40,121 bases of DNA from Lachnospiraceae bacterium (GTDB lineage Bacteria; Bacillota; Clostridia; Lachnospirales; Lachnospiraceae). The stretch is taken from NCBI GenBank assembly GCA_024698865.1, contig JAILQS010000123.1, forward strand, positions 1 to 40,121, read 5' to 3'. The translations under genes and the position numbers were made by a program. Under the pieces are notes generated by a model. The model worked only from the letters and a program-made list of their open reading frames with translations. It was not told the origin of the DNA and searched no databases. Of this stretch, positions 27,430 through 37,506 are shown piece by piece (the stretch's first letter is position 1; every line of letters starts with the position of its first letter).

Positions 27430-28074
27430 ATGTTAGCATATATCAAAGGAATATTAGAGGAGGCAGACAGCGACCATATCGTTGTAGAGAATAATGGAAT
27501 GGCATATTCGATTCAGGTGCCGGAACATTCTTTCCATTCCATTGCATCGATTGGGGATGAGGTGAAAGTATATACCTATCTGCATGTAAGAGAGGATGCA
27601 ATGAAGTTGTTTGGATTTGCAACCAGAGATGATCTTAATATGTTCAAACTGTTGATTACGGTAAATGGTGTTGGACCCAAGGCGGCACTTGGAATTCTTT
27701 CCGGAGTGACGACAGATAATCTGCGTTTTGCTATTTTATCAGAAGATACGAAGACAATTGCAAAGGCACCGGGAATTGGACCAAAGACCGCTAAGAAACT
27801 GGTGCTGGAATTAAAGGATAAAATTGATCTGGAGGCATCCATTACCGGAATGTTTGCCGGAGAACAAAAGAGCAGTGATACCGGTGCAGGTGTTATGGTG
27901 CAAGCAGGTTCTAATGATGAAATGCTTATTCGAAATGAAGCGGTAGAAGCACTTACCACGCTTGGTTATTCCGGTACGGAAGCGCTTAAGGCAGTCCGTC
28001 AGGTGACAATTACTTCCGACAGTACAGTGGAAGAAGTATTGAAACAAAGCCTTAAGTTGATAGGCATGCAGTAG
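27430..28074 (+). CDS. ruvA: Holliday junction branch migration protein RuvA
   Basis: [32 protein letters not shown]...[18 protein letters not shown]...[22 protein letters not shown]. Confidence 0.97.
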   Translation: MLAYIKGILEEADSDHIVVENNGMAYSIQVPEHSFHSIASIGDEVKVYTYLHVREDAMKLFGFATRDDLNMFKLLITVNGVGPKAALGILSGVTTDNLRFAILSEDTKTIAKAPGIGPKTAKKLVLELKDKIDLEASITGMFAGEQKSSDTGAGVMVQAGSNDEMLIRNEAVEALTTLGYSGTEALKAVRQVTITSDSTVEEVLKQSLKLIGMQ

Positions 28075-28088
28075 AAAGGTGATAAAAA

Positions 28089-29102
28089 ATGAGGGATTTA
28101 AAGACCAGAATTCTGAATACAGATGTGATGGAAGAGGATTACAGAGTGGAAAATACTCTGCGTCCCAAACTCCTTTGTGATTATGTCGGTCAACAAAAGA
28201 CCAAGGAGAATTTAAAGGTTTACATAGATGCAGCCAAACAAAGAAAAGAAGCACTTGACCATGTGCTGTTTTATGGGCCACCGGGACTTGGAAAAACGAC
28301 ACTTGCCGGCATCATAGCAAATGAAATGGATGTAAACCTCAAAATTACATCCGGACCTGCGATTGAGAAGCCGGGAGAATTGGCAGCGATTCTGAATAAT
28401 CTTCAAGAGGGGGATCTTTTGTTTATTGATGAGATTCACCGTTTGAACCGACAGGTAGAAGAGGTGCTTTATCCGGCAATGGAGGATTTTGCATTGGACA
28501 TAGTAATCGGTAAGGGGGCGTCCGCCAAATCCATCCGATTGGATTTGCCAAAATTTACTCTTGTTGGAGCTACAACGCGAGCAGGAGCACTTTCAGCACC
28601 TCTTAGGGATCGTTTTGGAGTAGTGCATCATCTGGAATTTTATACGGTAGAGGAACTGAAAGAAATTATTATTCGTTCGGCCGGTGTTTTTAAAATTGGA
28701 ATCGATGAAGAAGGAGCACTGGAACTTGCAAGAAGATCGCGCGGAACCCCGCGACTTGCCAATCGCTTGTTAAAGAGGGTAAGAGACTTTGCCCAGATTA
28801 AGTTTGATGGTGATATTACAAAGGAAGTGGCGGATTATGCACTGAATCTTTTGGAAGTGGATAAGTTTGGACTGGATAATATTGACCGGGAAATTCTTTC
28901 CACAATGATGGAAAAGTTCGATGGCGGACCGGTAGGACTCGATACGCTGGCAGCTGCAATTGGTGAAGATTCCGGCACATTGGAAGAAGTTTACGAACCG
29001 TACCTGATAAAGAACGGTTTGATTCAAAGAACACCAAGGGGACGTATCATCACAGATTTAGGAAGAAATCACATTTCAACTTGCGAAAAGTATAGCGGAT
29101 AG
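28089..29102 (+). CDS. ruvB: Holliday junction DNA helicase RuvB
   Basis: [57 protein letters not shown]...[15 protein letters not shown]...[18 protein letters not shown]. Confidence 0.98.
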   Translation: MRDLKTRILNTDVMEEDYRVENTLRPKLLCDYVGQQKTKENLKVYIDAAKQRKEALDHVLFYGPPGLGKTTLAGIIANEMDVNLKITSGPAIEKPGELAAILNNLQEGDLLFIDEIHRLNRQVEEVLYPAMEDFALDIVIGKGASAKSIRLDLPKFTLVGATTRAGALSAPLRDRFGVVHHLEFYTVEELKEIIIRSAGVFKIGIDEEGALELARRSRGTPRLANRLLKRVRDFAQIKFDGDITKEVADYALNLLEVDKFGLDNIDREILSTMMEKFDGGPVGLDTLAAAIGEDSGTLEEVYEPYLIKNGLIQRTPRGRIITDLGRNHISTCEKYSG

Positions 29103-29110
29103 GCTATAAT
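29081..29110 (+). promoter_or_regulatory. Candidate promoter TTGCGA-N18-TATAAT within ruvB 3' end, upstream of zapA
   Basis: Hexamers at 29081-29086 and 29105-29110. Confidence 0.5.
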
Positions 29111-29155
29111 AAATCTGAGAGTTACGTGTTTTTTTACGAAGGAATGGGGAGCATT

Positions 29156-29581
29156 ATGCAGACAAGAAATGATATTGAAGTCATTATTAATAATAAAAAG
29201 TACAACTTGAGCGGATATGAAAGCGGAGAGTATTTAAGATCGATTGCAGCCTATCTGAATTCTAAATTTGACGAGTTTAGTGAATTTGAAGCTTATAATA
29301 AATTAGAGCAGGATATGAGAAGTGTATTGATGGAGATTAATCTTGCGGATGATTATTTTAAAGCCAAAAAAGAAGCTTCTGATATGGTAGAAGATGCTGA
29401 ACGCATGAAAAAAGAGATTTTTGACATGAAGCATGAGTTAATGACACAGCAGCATAAGATGGAGAAAGTTCAGAAAGAATTGCATGATTTGAAGTTTCAG
29501 TATCTAGAGGCGCAGAAGCAGATTGTCAGATTAGAAACAGAATTAGAAGAAAGAAAGCGAATGAACAATCGTAACGAATAG
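29156..29581 (+). CDS. zapA: Cell division protein ZapA
   Basis: MQTRNDIEVIINNKKYNLSGYESGEYLRSIAAYLNSKFDEF... followed by coiled coil. Confidence 0.85.
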   Translation: MQTRNDIEVIINNKKYNLSGYESGEYLRSIAAYLNSKFDEFSEFEAYNKLEQDMRSVLMEINLADDYFKAKKEASDMVEDAERMKKEIFDMKHELMTQQHKMEKVQKELHDLKFQYLEAQKQIVRLETELEERKRMNNRNE

Positions 29582-29589
29582 AAAGTATC

Positions 29590-29620
29590 GAGGCTGTCCA
29601 ACAGGGCAGCTTCATTTTTT
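29590..29620 (+). terminator. Rho-independent terminator after zapA
   Basis: GAGGCTGTCC-aaca-GGGCAGCTTC with G-U pairs, then ATTTTTT. Confidence 0.7.
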
Positions 29621-29634
29621 GAAAGGAACATTTT

Positions 29635-32058
29635 ATGAAGGATACAAAAAGACAGGTGGAAATTCTGGCGCCGGCAGGTTCGATGGAGAGTCTGAAGGCT
29701 GCAATAAACGCAGGATGTGATGCGGTATATATGGGCGGTTCCAGATTTGGCGCAAGAGCTTATGCGGATAATCCAAACGATGATGAGATGTTAGAAGCGA
29801 TTGATTACGCCCATTTCTTTGGAAAGAAACTGTATCTTACCGTGAATACGTTGTTGAAAGAAACCGAAATGTCGCAGTTAAAGGACTATCTGGCACCGTT
29901 ATATGAACGTGGCCTGGATGCCGTGATTGTACAGGATATCGGCGTAATGAAACGCATACATACATTGTTTCCGAAGATGGAAATCCATGCAAGTACACAG
30001 ATGACGTTGACACAGGCAATAGGCGCCAATGAGTTGAAAAAATACGGTGTAACCCGTCTGGTACCGGCAAGAGAACTTTCACTTGCGGAGATTGTTGCAA
30101 TACGTGAGCAGACAGAACTGGAGTTGGAGTGTTTTGTACACGGTGCGTTGTGTTACTGTTATTCCGGTCAGTGTCTGATGAGCAGTATGCAGGGGGGAAG
30201 AAGCGGGAACAGAGGCAGATGTGCGCAGCCTTGTAGAAGAAGATACTCGCTCGATGGAAGTAAGACAGAGTATTTACTTAGTCCAAAAGATATTTGTACG
30301 CTGGAGCTGATTCCGGATTTGATAGAAGGTGGAATCAATTCATTTAAAATCGAGGGACGAATGAAACGACCGGAATATGCAGCACTTACAGCGAGTCTTT
30401 ACCGAAAGTATGCAGATTTGTATCTGGAACTTGGAAGAGAAGGTTATAAAGCGTATTTGCATAACCATGCCGGGGAATTTGAAAAAGATAAAATGCATCT
30501 GATGGACATTTACAATCGTGGTAACTTTACGACCGGATACTATGCACAGTATCATGGAAAGGAAATGATGTCGATGCTTCGTCCGAACCACAACGGAGTG
30601 TACGTCGGCAAAGTTGTCGGTAGCAGTGCGCGTCAGATGGAGGTTCTTTACGAAAATGAAGTAAAGGCACAGGACGTGGTGGAAGTACGTGCACAGGACG
30701 GAAATGTTATATATGAATACACGCTGGGCAAAGATATAAAGAAAGGTGCAAGGGTGCTTGCCAATTACACGAAGGGCTTAAAAATTACACCGGGAATGCA
30801 GATTTATCGTACCCGCAATGCTTCTTTATTGGAGGAACTTACGGAACATTATCTTCATCAGCAAAAGAAACTTTGTGTTCATGCGCATTTGTATGCGTTG
30901 TTACATAAACCGCTGGGCCTTACGCTTACATACTGTGATGCTTCCGGCGAGCATAGGGTGACGCTCGTAGGTGAGGAGGTAAGTGAGGCACAAAAACAGC
31001 CAATGACAAAAGAACGATTGCAGGAAGTACTTTACAAAAATGGCGAAGATAAATATATCACAGAAGATGTTACCGTCGAAATGGACGATAATATATTTGT
31101 CAGTGTGGGAGCGCTGAAGAAACTTCGCAGAGAGGCATTTTTGGAGTTGACGGAGGAAATCTTAAAGGGATATCGGAGAACGCTGTTTTGTGTGCCGGAA
31201 GAAGCTGCAAAGTGCAAAGTGGTGCAAAGAGAGCGGATAACACCACAGCTTCGTATCCTTGTGGACAATTACGAACAGCTAATAACAGCATCTAAGGCAA
31301 AATTTTGCAGAAGAATTTATGTACCGGAGACCGTTTTGGATAAAAAGGTATATGAGCAGGTGAAAGCTATTCGACCGGATATAGAACTGTTTATAGCAAT
31401 GCCATATATTTTCCGTAAAAAAGAAATGGAACGCCTGGAACAAAAAGAGGGAGATTTGTCCTTTGCGGATGGCTTTTTGATTCGTAATTATGAGGAGCTT
31501 GCGTATGTATTGAAAAAATATCCGACAAAGCGAATGATTGGCGATTGCAATATGTACACATATAACCGGGAAGCAGAACGGGCGTTTTTAGAAAACGGCA
31601 TGGAAGAATTCACCTGTGGTGTGGAACTTACCAAAAATGAACTACAAAACATTACTTCTTTGCAGCACGAGCTGATCATCTACGGTAACCAGTTGTTGAT
31701 GGTCAGTGCACAATGTTTACTTGATAATACAACGGGTTGTACAAAACAAAAGCGCGTACATGCGTTGCGGGGAGAAAAAGGGAAAGAAATGTTTGTGGTA
31801 AATGAGTGTACATATTGTTATAATTTGATTTATGATGCAGTGCCAAGCTGGCTGGCGGAAGAGCCGGAGGAGATTTTGGAGCTTGGCGTGGGAGCCTTCC
31901 GTCTGAATTTTAAAACGGAGGAAAAGGCGAAGATGGAAGCAGTAATAGGGAAAGTGGAAACTATGTTGCAAAAAAATGCAGACACCGGTTTAGTGAAGGA
32001 AAGTTTGCGGCTTGGCTTTGCAACGAATAGGGGACACTTTGATTTGGGAGTGCAATAG
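29635..32058 (+). CDS. Peptidase U32 family protein with C-terminal extension (collagenase-like)
   Basis: VEILAPAGSMESLKAAINAGCDAVYMGGSRFGARAYADN, HGALCYCYSGQCLMSSMQGGRSGNRGRCAQPCRR, FKIEGRMKRPEY. Confidence 0.95.
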   Translation: MKDTKRQVEILAPAGSMESLKAAINAGCDAVYMGGSRFGARAYADNPNDDEMLEAIDYAHFFGKKLYLTVNTLLKETEMSQLKDYLAPLYERGLDAVIVQDIGVMKRIHTLFPKMEIHASTQMTLTQAIGANELKKYGVTRLVPARELSLAEIVAIREQTELELECFVHGALCYCYSGQCLMSSMQGGRSGNRGRCAQPCRRRYSLDGSKTEYLLSPKDICTLELIPDLIEGGINSFKIEGRMKRPEYAALTASLYRKYADLYLELGREGYKAYLHNHAGEFEKDKMHLMDIYNRGNFTTGYYAQYHGKEMMSMLRPNHNGVYVGKVVGSSARQMEVLYENEVKAQDVVEVRAQDGNVIYEYTLGKDIKKGARVLANYTKGLKITPGMQIYRTRNASLLEELTEHYLHQQKKLCVHAHLYALLHKPLGLTLTYCDASGEHRVTLVGEEVSEAQKQPMTKERLQEVLYKNGEDKYITEDVTVEMDDNIFVSVGALKKLRREAFLELTEEILKGYRRTLFCVPEEAAKCKVVQRERITPQLRILVDNYEQLITASKAKFCRRIYVPETVLDKKVYEQVKAIRPDIELFIAMPYIFRKKEMERLEQKEGDLSFADGFLIRNYEELAYVLKKYPTKRMIGDCNMYTYNREAERAFLENGMEEFTCGVELTKNELQNITSLQHELIIYGNQLLMVSAQCLLDNTTGCTKQKRVHALRGEKGKEMFVVNECTYCYNLIYDAVPSWLAEEPEEILELGVGAFRLNFKTEEKAKMEAVIGKVETMLQKNADTGLVKESLRLGFATNRGHFDLGVQ

Positions 32059-32069
32059 GAGGAAATAAT

Positions 32070-33434
32070 TTGGAAAACATAGTAGTACAGGTATCAAAGT
32101 ATGTCATCATATTTTTGGTCATGGTTTATAGTTTGTATGGTTTTGTAGTATTTCGCGTCAGAAAGCAGGAGACAAAGCTGTTATTTTACAGACATCAGAT
32201 GACGCTGATGTATTTGATGCATTTGCTTTGCTATCTGTTGTTGTTCGTACATTTTCTGGATGTAAAGTATATATTTCTTTATTTGGTTCAGGTCGTCTTT
32301 TTTGGAGTGATTACCTGGGTTTATAAAAAAGTATATAGGAATATGTCACTGTTGGTACTCAATCATATGTGTTTTTTGCTGTCCGTTGGATTTGTGATGA
32401 TAGCAAGAATCAATCTGGCTCTGGCAATCCGACAATTTGTTATGGTCGCGGCCGGCATGAGCATTTGTCTGGTGGTTCCGTTTATCATCGAAAAATTCGA
32501 GGGACTGGGACAGCTTGGCTGGGGCTATGCAATTGCAGGTGTGGCACTTTTACTGACAGTGTTTGTTCCGGGTCTTGGAGTGAGTAAATATGGCTCAAGA
32601 AACTGGATTCAAGTTGCTGGAATCGGTTTACAGCCTTCGGAGTTTGTTAAGATTATTTTTGTATTGTTTGCAGCAGGATTTTTATCCAAGACAAAGAAGT
32701 TTAAAAATATAGTCAAAATTTCGTGTCTGGCAGCCGTTTATGTGCTGATACTGGTAGCGGAAAACGATCTTGGTGGTGCGTTAATTTTTTTCGTTGCCTA
32801 CCTTAGTATCCTGTTTGTTGCAACCGGTCAGCCGGCCTACATACTGGCGGGCTTTGGCGGTTTTGCCAGCGCATCGCTTGTAGCATACCGATTTTTTGGA
32901 CACGTGCGTACGAGGGTGGAAGCCTTCCGCGACCCATGGAGTACCATTGATGCAGGTGGATATCAGGTTGCCAATTCTCTTTTTGCCATCGGCACGGGAG
33001 GCTGGTTTGGAATGGGACTTGGCAAAGGACTGCCAACGAGCATACCGGTGAGCGAAAGCGATTTTATTTTTTCTGCGATTTCGGAAGAACTTGGTGGGAT
33101 ATTTGCTATATGTCTGCTCTTAGTATGTGTCAGTTGTTTTATTATGTTTGTTAATATTGCGATTAAGATGACGAACTCCTTTTATAAACTGACAGCAGTA
33201 GGGCTCAGTGTTATTTACATTTTCCAGATATTCCTGACGGTGGGGGGAGCAATTAAGTTTATTCCATCTACCGGTGTGACATTGCCGCTTGTAAGTTATG
33301 GTGGAAGTTCGGTACTGAGCACCATTATTTTATTCAGCATCATACAGGGAATGTATGTGTTGAACCAGAAAAACCAGCAGCAGAACAATCAGCAGCAGAA
33401 TAATCGTCTTGATAGACAGGGTGAAAAAGAGTAA
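32070..33434 (+). CDS. FtsW/RodA/SpoVE family peptidoglycan polymerase (TTG start)
   Basis: KYGSRNWIQVAGIGLQPSEFVKIIFVLFAAGFL, VAENDLGGALIFFVAYLSILFVATG, STGVTLPLVSYGGSSVLSTIILFSIIQGMYV. Confidence 0.93.
   Translation: MENIVVQVSKYVIIFLVMVYSLYGFVVFRVRKQETKLLFYRHQMTLMYLMHLLCYLLLFVHFLDVKYIFLYLVQVVFFGVITWVYKKVYRNMSLLVLNHMCFLLSVGFVMIARINLALAIRQFVMVAAGMSICLVVPFIIEKFEGLGQLGWGYAIAGVALLLTVFVPGLGVSKYGSRNWIQVAGIGLQPSEFVKIIFVLFAAGFLSKTKKFKNIVKISCLAAVYVLILVAENDLGGALIFFVAYLSILFVATGQPAYILAGFGGFASASLVAYRFFGHVRTRVEAFRDPWSTIDAGGYQVANSLFAIGTGGWFGMGLGKGLPTSIPVSESDFIFSAISEELGGIFAICLLLVCVSCFIMFVNIAIKMTNSFYKLTAVGLSVIYIFQIFLTVGGAIKFIPSTGVTLPLVSYGGSSVLSTIILFSIIQGMYVLNQKNQQQNNQQQNNRLDRQGEKE
33375..33404 (+). repeat. 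15-bp tandem repeat (CAGCAGCAGAAYAAT x2) encoding QQQNN-QQQNN at the FtsW-like C-terminus
   Basis: cagcagcagaacaat / cagcagcagaataat. Confidence 0.8.
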
Positions 33435-33451
33435 GCGTGGGAGGTAACAAA

Positions 33452-34891
33452 ATGAAAATGAATAAAAAGAAAACGCTCCAAAAGAGCGTAGTTTCCAACG
33501 GCGGCATATACGCAATCACCTATTTTTTCGTGCTTTTATTTGTCGTGATGGTTGGATATTACGTACATTTTATGGTGTTTGAAAGCAAGGACGTTATTAA
33601 CAATTCTTATAATAAAAGACAGGATTTGTTGGCGGAGAGTGTTGTTCGCGGGAAAATATACGGAGCAGGAAAAGAAGTTCTGGCAGAGACCAAAACACGT
33701 GGAGACGGTACGGAATACAGATACTATCCATACGGTGCAGTATTTTGTCATGTGGTAGGAAGAAGCGAACACGGCAAGACAGGAATCGAACTGTCTGAGA
33801 ATTTTAATCTTTTGACCTGTAGCAATAAGTCCATTGGAACTCTTTGGAATGAACTGAACAATAAAAAGAATCCGGGTGACAGTGTGGTAACTACATTGGA
33901 TGTAGATTTACAAAAAGCTGCTTATGAAGCATTGGGAAATCGAAAGGGTGCGGTAGTTGCACTTGAGCCGTCTACCGGTAAGGTGTTGGCAATGGTGTCC
34001 AAAAAGGACTATGATCCAAATGAGGTATCAGAGAACTGGGAGAGCCTGACGGAGGATGCAGACAAGGAATCCCGTCTGATGAACCGGGCAACGCAGTTTA
34101 CCTATCCGCCCGGATCGACATTTAAGCTTTTAACCGCACTTGAGTATGTTAGAGAGAATAAAAAATACGAGGATTTTACCTTTGATTGCGACGGGCAGGA
34201 GATTTTTTCCGGTGTCAAAATTAATTGTTACCATGGGAGCGAACATGGCAAGGTGGATCTTAAGAAAGCACTTGCCAAATCGTGCAATGGAGCATTTGCA
34301 AAGATAGGTACAGAACTTAACTTTAAAAAATTCCGCAAATTATGCAATTCTTTTGGTTTTAATACGGAGCTTCCGACCGACCTGGTGCACACAAACAGCA
34401 CCTTTGCATTAAAGGCATCCTCTAAGAAGGAAGAGATGCCACAGACGGCAATCGGGCAGGGGGATACGTTGATTACACCACTTCACAATGCGATGATTGC
34501 AGCAACGATTGCAAATAAAGGTGTAATGATGGAGCCTTACGTAGTAGATCATCTGGAAACGGAAGAGGAAGAAATCGTATCACAAAAGGAACCGGTAGAA
34601 GCAGGCAGAATACTCAAAGAAAAAGAAGCTAAACAGTTGACGGATTGGATGAAAAATGTGGTGGACAAGGGAACCGCCAGTGCGTTAAGTGATTTTGATT
34701 ATTCGGTGGCAGGCAAAACCGGTTCTGCAGAATTTGATTCCAAGAAATCTTCCCATGCCTGGTTTATAGGATTTGCTCCGGCGGATCATCCGAAAATAGC
34801 GATTGCTGTTATCGTGGAAGGAGCCGGAAGCGGAAGTGAATACGCAGTGCCGGTAGCAAAAAAATTATTTAAAAATTATCTTGGTAATTAG
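33452..34891 (+). CDS. Penicillin-binding protein (transpeptidase domain)
   Basis: SxxK in YPPGSTFKLLTALEY, SxN in KSCNGAF, KTG in VAGKTGSAEF; N-terminal TM; ATG 33452 after GGGAGG. Confidence 0.94.
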   Translation: MKMNKKKTLQKSVVSNGGIYAITYFFVLLFVVMVGYYVHFMVFESKDVINNSYNKRQDLLAESVVRGKIYGAGKEVLAETKTRGDGTEYRYYPYGAVFCHVVGRSEHGKTGIELSENFNLLTCSNKSIGTLWNELNNKKNPGDSVVTTLDVDLQKAAYEALGNRKGAVVALEPSTGKVLAMVSKKDYDPNEVSENWESLTEDADKESRLMNRATQFTYPPGSTFKLLTALEYVRENKKYEDFTFDCDGQEIFSGVKINCYHGSEHGKVDLKKALAKSCNGAFAKIGTELNFKKFRKLCNSFGFNTELPTDLVHTNSTFALKASSKKEEMPQTAIGQGDTLITPLHNAMIAATIANKGVMMEPYVVDHLETEEEEIVSQKEPVEAGRILKEKEAKQLTDWMKNVVDKGTASALSDFDYSVAGKTGSAEFDSKKSSHAWFIGFAPADHPKIAIAVIVEGAGSGSEYAVPVAKKLFKNYLGN

Positions 34892-34923
34892 CGGATTATG
34901 TCATATTTGGGAATTGCGCAGTA

Positions 34924-34959
34924 TTGAATAATTATCAAAAACGGTATATACTGTATATA
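34924..34959 (+). promoter_or_regulatory. Candidate promoter TTGAAT-N17-TATACT overlapped by palindrome TATATAC-T-GTATATA
   Basis: -35 at 34924-34929, -10 at 34947-34952, 7+1+7 palindrome 34945-34959. Confidence 0.55.
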
Positions 34960-34993
34960 GTTTTTTACACACCAGAATACAGGAGGAATTGCG

Positions 34994-35446
34994 ATGATTG
35001 AGGCAACGAGCTGTGGCGGTGTGGTCATATTCCGTGGAAAGATTTTATTACTGTATAAGAATTATAAGAATAAGTACGAAGGATGGGTGCTTCCCAAAGG
35101 TACAGTAGAAGAAGGTGAAGAGTTTAAGCAGACGGCTCTTCGTGAAGTACAGGAAGAGACAGGTGCGACACCTTCCATTATCAAGTATATTGGCAAGAGT
35201 CAGTATTCCTTTAATACTTCTACAGATACAGTACTAAAAGACGTTCATTGGTATCTTATGATGGCAGACAGCTATTATAGTAAACCACAACGTGAAGAGT
35301 ACTTTGTAGATTCCGGATATTACAAATATCATGAAGCCTACCATCTGTTAAAGTTTTCGAATGAGAAACAGATATTAGAGAAAGCGTATGCAGAGTATGT
35401 GGACTTAAAGAAGAGTAATCTCTGGGGCAGTAAAAAGTATTTCTAA
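34994..35446 (+). CDS. NUDIX hydrolase
   Basis: GWVLPKGTVEEGEEFKQTALREVQEETGA (Nudix box). Confidence 0.95.
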   Translation: MIEATSCGGVVIFRGKILLLYKNYKNKYEGWVLPKGTVEEGEEFKQTALREVQEETGATPSIIKYIGKSQYSFNTSTDTVLKDVHWYLMMADSYYSKPQREEYFVDSGYYKYHEAYHLLKFSNEKQILEKAYAEYVDLKKSNLWGSKKYF

Positions 35447-35463
35447 AGTAATTGAATTTAAAA

Positions 35464-35510
35464 AAAGATGGAATATCTGATTGTGATTGGATATTCCATC
35501 TTTATTTTTA
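35464..35510. terminator. Bidirectional terminator between NUDIX and cyclophilin genes
   Basis: AAAGATGGAATATC-N12-GATATTCCATCTTT 14-bp perfect stem, T-rich after. Confidence 0.9.
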
Positions 35511-35553
35511 TAAGCCCTAGATTGTCATCTTTGGTGCCATTGTCTATACAAAA

Positions 35554-36072
35554 TTAACATTTCACAGGCTCGTCGTAGGTTTCGCCAAAAAGCTCTACGC
35601 TGACTTCTTTCATAATCTGGTCTTCGTAAGGTCTGTCTGCATAGTCTGTATGAACTTCAGCAATCTTATCTACAACATCCATACCTTCCGTTACTTTACC
35701 AAATGCAGCATATGCTCCGTCCAAATGTGGTGCATCCTTGTGCATGATAAAGAACTGGGAACCGGCAGAATCCGGCATCTGAGAGCGAGCCATAGAGATT
35801 ACACCGGCAGTATGTTTCAGGTCATTGGCAAAACCGTTGGAAGCGAACTCTCCTTTGATAGAGTAGCCCGGGCCACCCATTCCGTTACCATCCGGGCATC
35901 CACCCTGGATCATAAAGCCTTTGATAACTCTGTGGAAAATTAATCCGTTGTAGTATCCCTTATTTACAAGGGAAATAAAGTTGTTTACCGTGTTTGGTGC
36001 GACTTCCGGATACAATTCTACTTTAATAGTATCCCCGGAATTCATCAAAATAGTTACGATTGGATTTGACAT
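35554..36072 (-). CDS. Peptidyl-prolyl cis-trans isomerase (cyclophilin type)
   Basis: TVNNFISLVNKGYYNGLIFHRVIKGFMIQGGCPDGNGMGGPGYSIKGEF, GVISMARSQMPDSAGSQFFIMHKDAPHLDGAYAAFGKV; MSNPIV start favoured by GAGGA RBS. Confidence 0.96.
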   Translation of the reverse strand: MSNPIVTILMNSGDTIKVELYPEVAPNTVNNFISLVNKGYYNGLIFHRVIKGFMIQGGCPDGNGMGGPGYSIKGEFASNGFANDLKHTAGVISMARSQMPDSAGSQFFIMHKDAPHLDGAYAAFGKVTEGMDVVDKIAEVHTDYADRPYEDQIMKEVSVELFGETYDEPVKC

Positions 36073-36163
36073 AGTATTCCTCATTTCTATCTGTATTTTA
36101 TATTATGTTGCAAGGCGCAAACGCACAATCTTGCATTTGATATGATAGCTGATTTCGGCAAAA

Positions 36164-36192
36164 TTGTAAACGGCTTTGTAAGGAAATTGTAA
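36164..36192. promoter_or_regulatory. Three TTGTAA direct repeats with 11-12 bp periodicity in the cyclophilin/LCP divergent intergenic region
   Basis: TTGTAA at 36164, 36176, 36187 (TTACAA on the minus strand). Confidence 0.4.
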
Positions 36193-36224
36193 GGAAGTTT
36201 TCATGAAACTGCAAATTCAATGTC

Positions 36225-36252
36225 TTTACAATCGAAAACAATGTGGTATACT
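36225..36252 (+). promoter_or_regulatory. SigA-type promoter TTTACA-N16-TATACT upstream of LCP gene
   Basis: TTTACA 36225-36230, TATACT 36247-36252. Confidence 0.6.
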
Positions 36253-36294
36253 AATACTATTGTGGGTAATAACTACTAAAAGTGAGGATGAAGA

Positions 36295-37488
36295 ATGAAA
36301 AAAATTACAATTATGAAGATATTAAAAGTATTCGGTTTCGTATTCTTATTTGCAGCCTCAGGCGCTGTGGGTGTAGGAGCAGGTGTTGTTCAGCATTCCG
36401 CTGAAAAGATTCAGAAACCATCCGTTGATGAGTTTAACGAAGATAATATTATGGTGAACCAGGCGGTAGCAGAAGATGAAGAAACAACGGAGATGTATAC
36501 GGATATCGCGATTTTTGGTGTAGATGCCCGTAATCATTCTTTAGGAAAAGGTAACCGTTCTGACTCCATCATGGTTGCTACGATTAACAATGAGACACAT
36601 GATGTAGTACTTACGTCTTTTTACAGAGATACCTTGGTAGATATTCCGGGAAAAGGCTATGACAAATTAACACATGCTTATTCTTACGGTGGACCGGAAC
36701 TTGCAATCAACACACTCAATCATAACTTTGATATGGCAATCAAAGATTATGTGACGGTTAACTTCGCAATTGCAGAAGACATTATTGATATGATGGGCGG
36801 AGTAGAGATTGAGATTTCGAATTCCGAAGTAAACTCCATCAACAAATTCATGGTGGAATTATATAACGAAGGCGCAGATACAGATGTTGAGTATCTGGAT
36901 GAATCCGGTATGGTTACACTTACCGGAAGTCAGGCAGTCGCATATGCAAGAACACGTAACTTAAAAGGTGGCGATTACAAACGTGCCAAGAGACAGCGTA
37001 CGGTAATCGATGCAGCAATAAAGAAAGCCAAAAAGACTGACTTCGCTACGATTACACAGATTATCAATGAATCTATTTCTAATGTTAATACAAGTCTTTC
37101 CATGGATGAGATTTTAGGCCTGGCAAAGAATGTATTCGACTATAATGTTATAGACAGTCAGGGCTTCCCTTACCATGTTAAGAATGCCAAGACCAATACG
37201 TATGCGTTCCCGACACAGAGAACTTTCGTAGAGATTTCCAAATGTCTTGCAGATGATGTAAAGAACCTGCATTATATGTTATACGGTGTAGGTACTCCGG
37301 TCATGGTAGATGTGAACTCCGATTCAGAGATGGATGAAGATAACGGTAAAGCGAATAAGCTCTATGGAACAGACACACCAACTTCTTTGGAAACGGATGC
37401 AAAAACCGTAGATGAAAGCAAGAAGGATTATGAGCCAAGTGAGACAGTTAAGGGAATCAGTGAAGAACTGGCGAGCAGAGTTTATTAA
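36295..37488 (+). CDS. LytR-CpsA-Psr (LCP) family cell-envelope transferase
   Basis: DIAIFGVDARNHSLGKGNRSDSIMVATINNETHDVVLTSFYRDTLVDIPGKGYDKLTHAYSYGGPELAINTLNHNFD; N-terminal TM. Confidence 0.95.
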   Translation: MKKITIMKILKVFGFVFLFAASGAVGVGAGVVQHSAEKIQKPSVDEFNEDNIMVNQAVAEDEETTEMYTDIAIFGVDARNHSLGKGNRSDSIMVATINNETHDVVLTSFYRDTLVDIPGKGYDKLTHAYSYGGPELAINTLNHNFDMAIKDYVTVNFAIAEDIIDMMGGVEIEISNSEVNSINKFMVELYNEGADTDVEYLDESGMVTLTGSQAVAYARTRNLKGGDYKRAKRQRTVIDAAIKKAKKTDFATITQIINESISNVNTSLSMDEILGLAKNVFDYNVIDSQGFPYHVKNAKTNTYAFPTQRTFVEISKCLADDVKNLHYMLYGVGTPVMVDVNSDSEMDEDNGKANKLYGTDTPTSLETDAKTVDESKKDYEPSETVKGISEELASRVY

Positions 37489-37506
37489 ACAGGTTTTGGA
37501 GGAATT

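Noticed and set aside
33375-33404. CAGCAGCAGAAYAAT repeat as CRISPR or microsatellite element
   Set aside because: Only two in-frame units coding QQQNN in a protein tail; no spacers or wider array.
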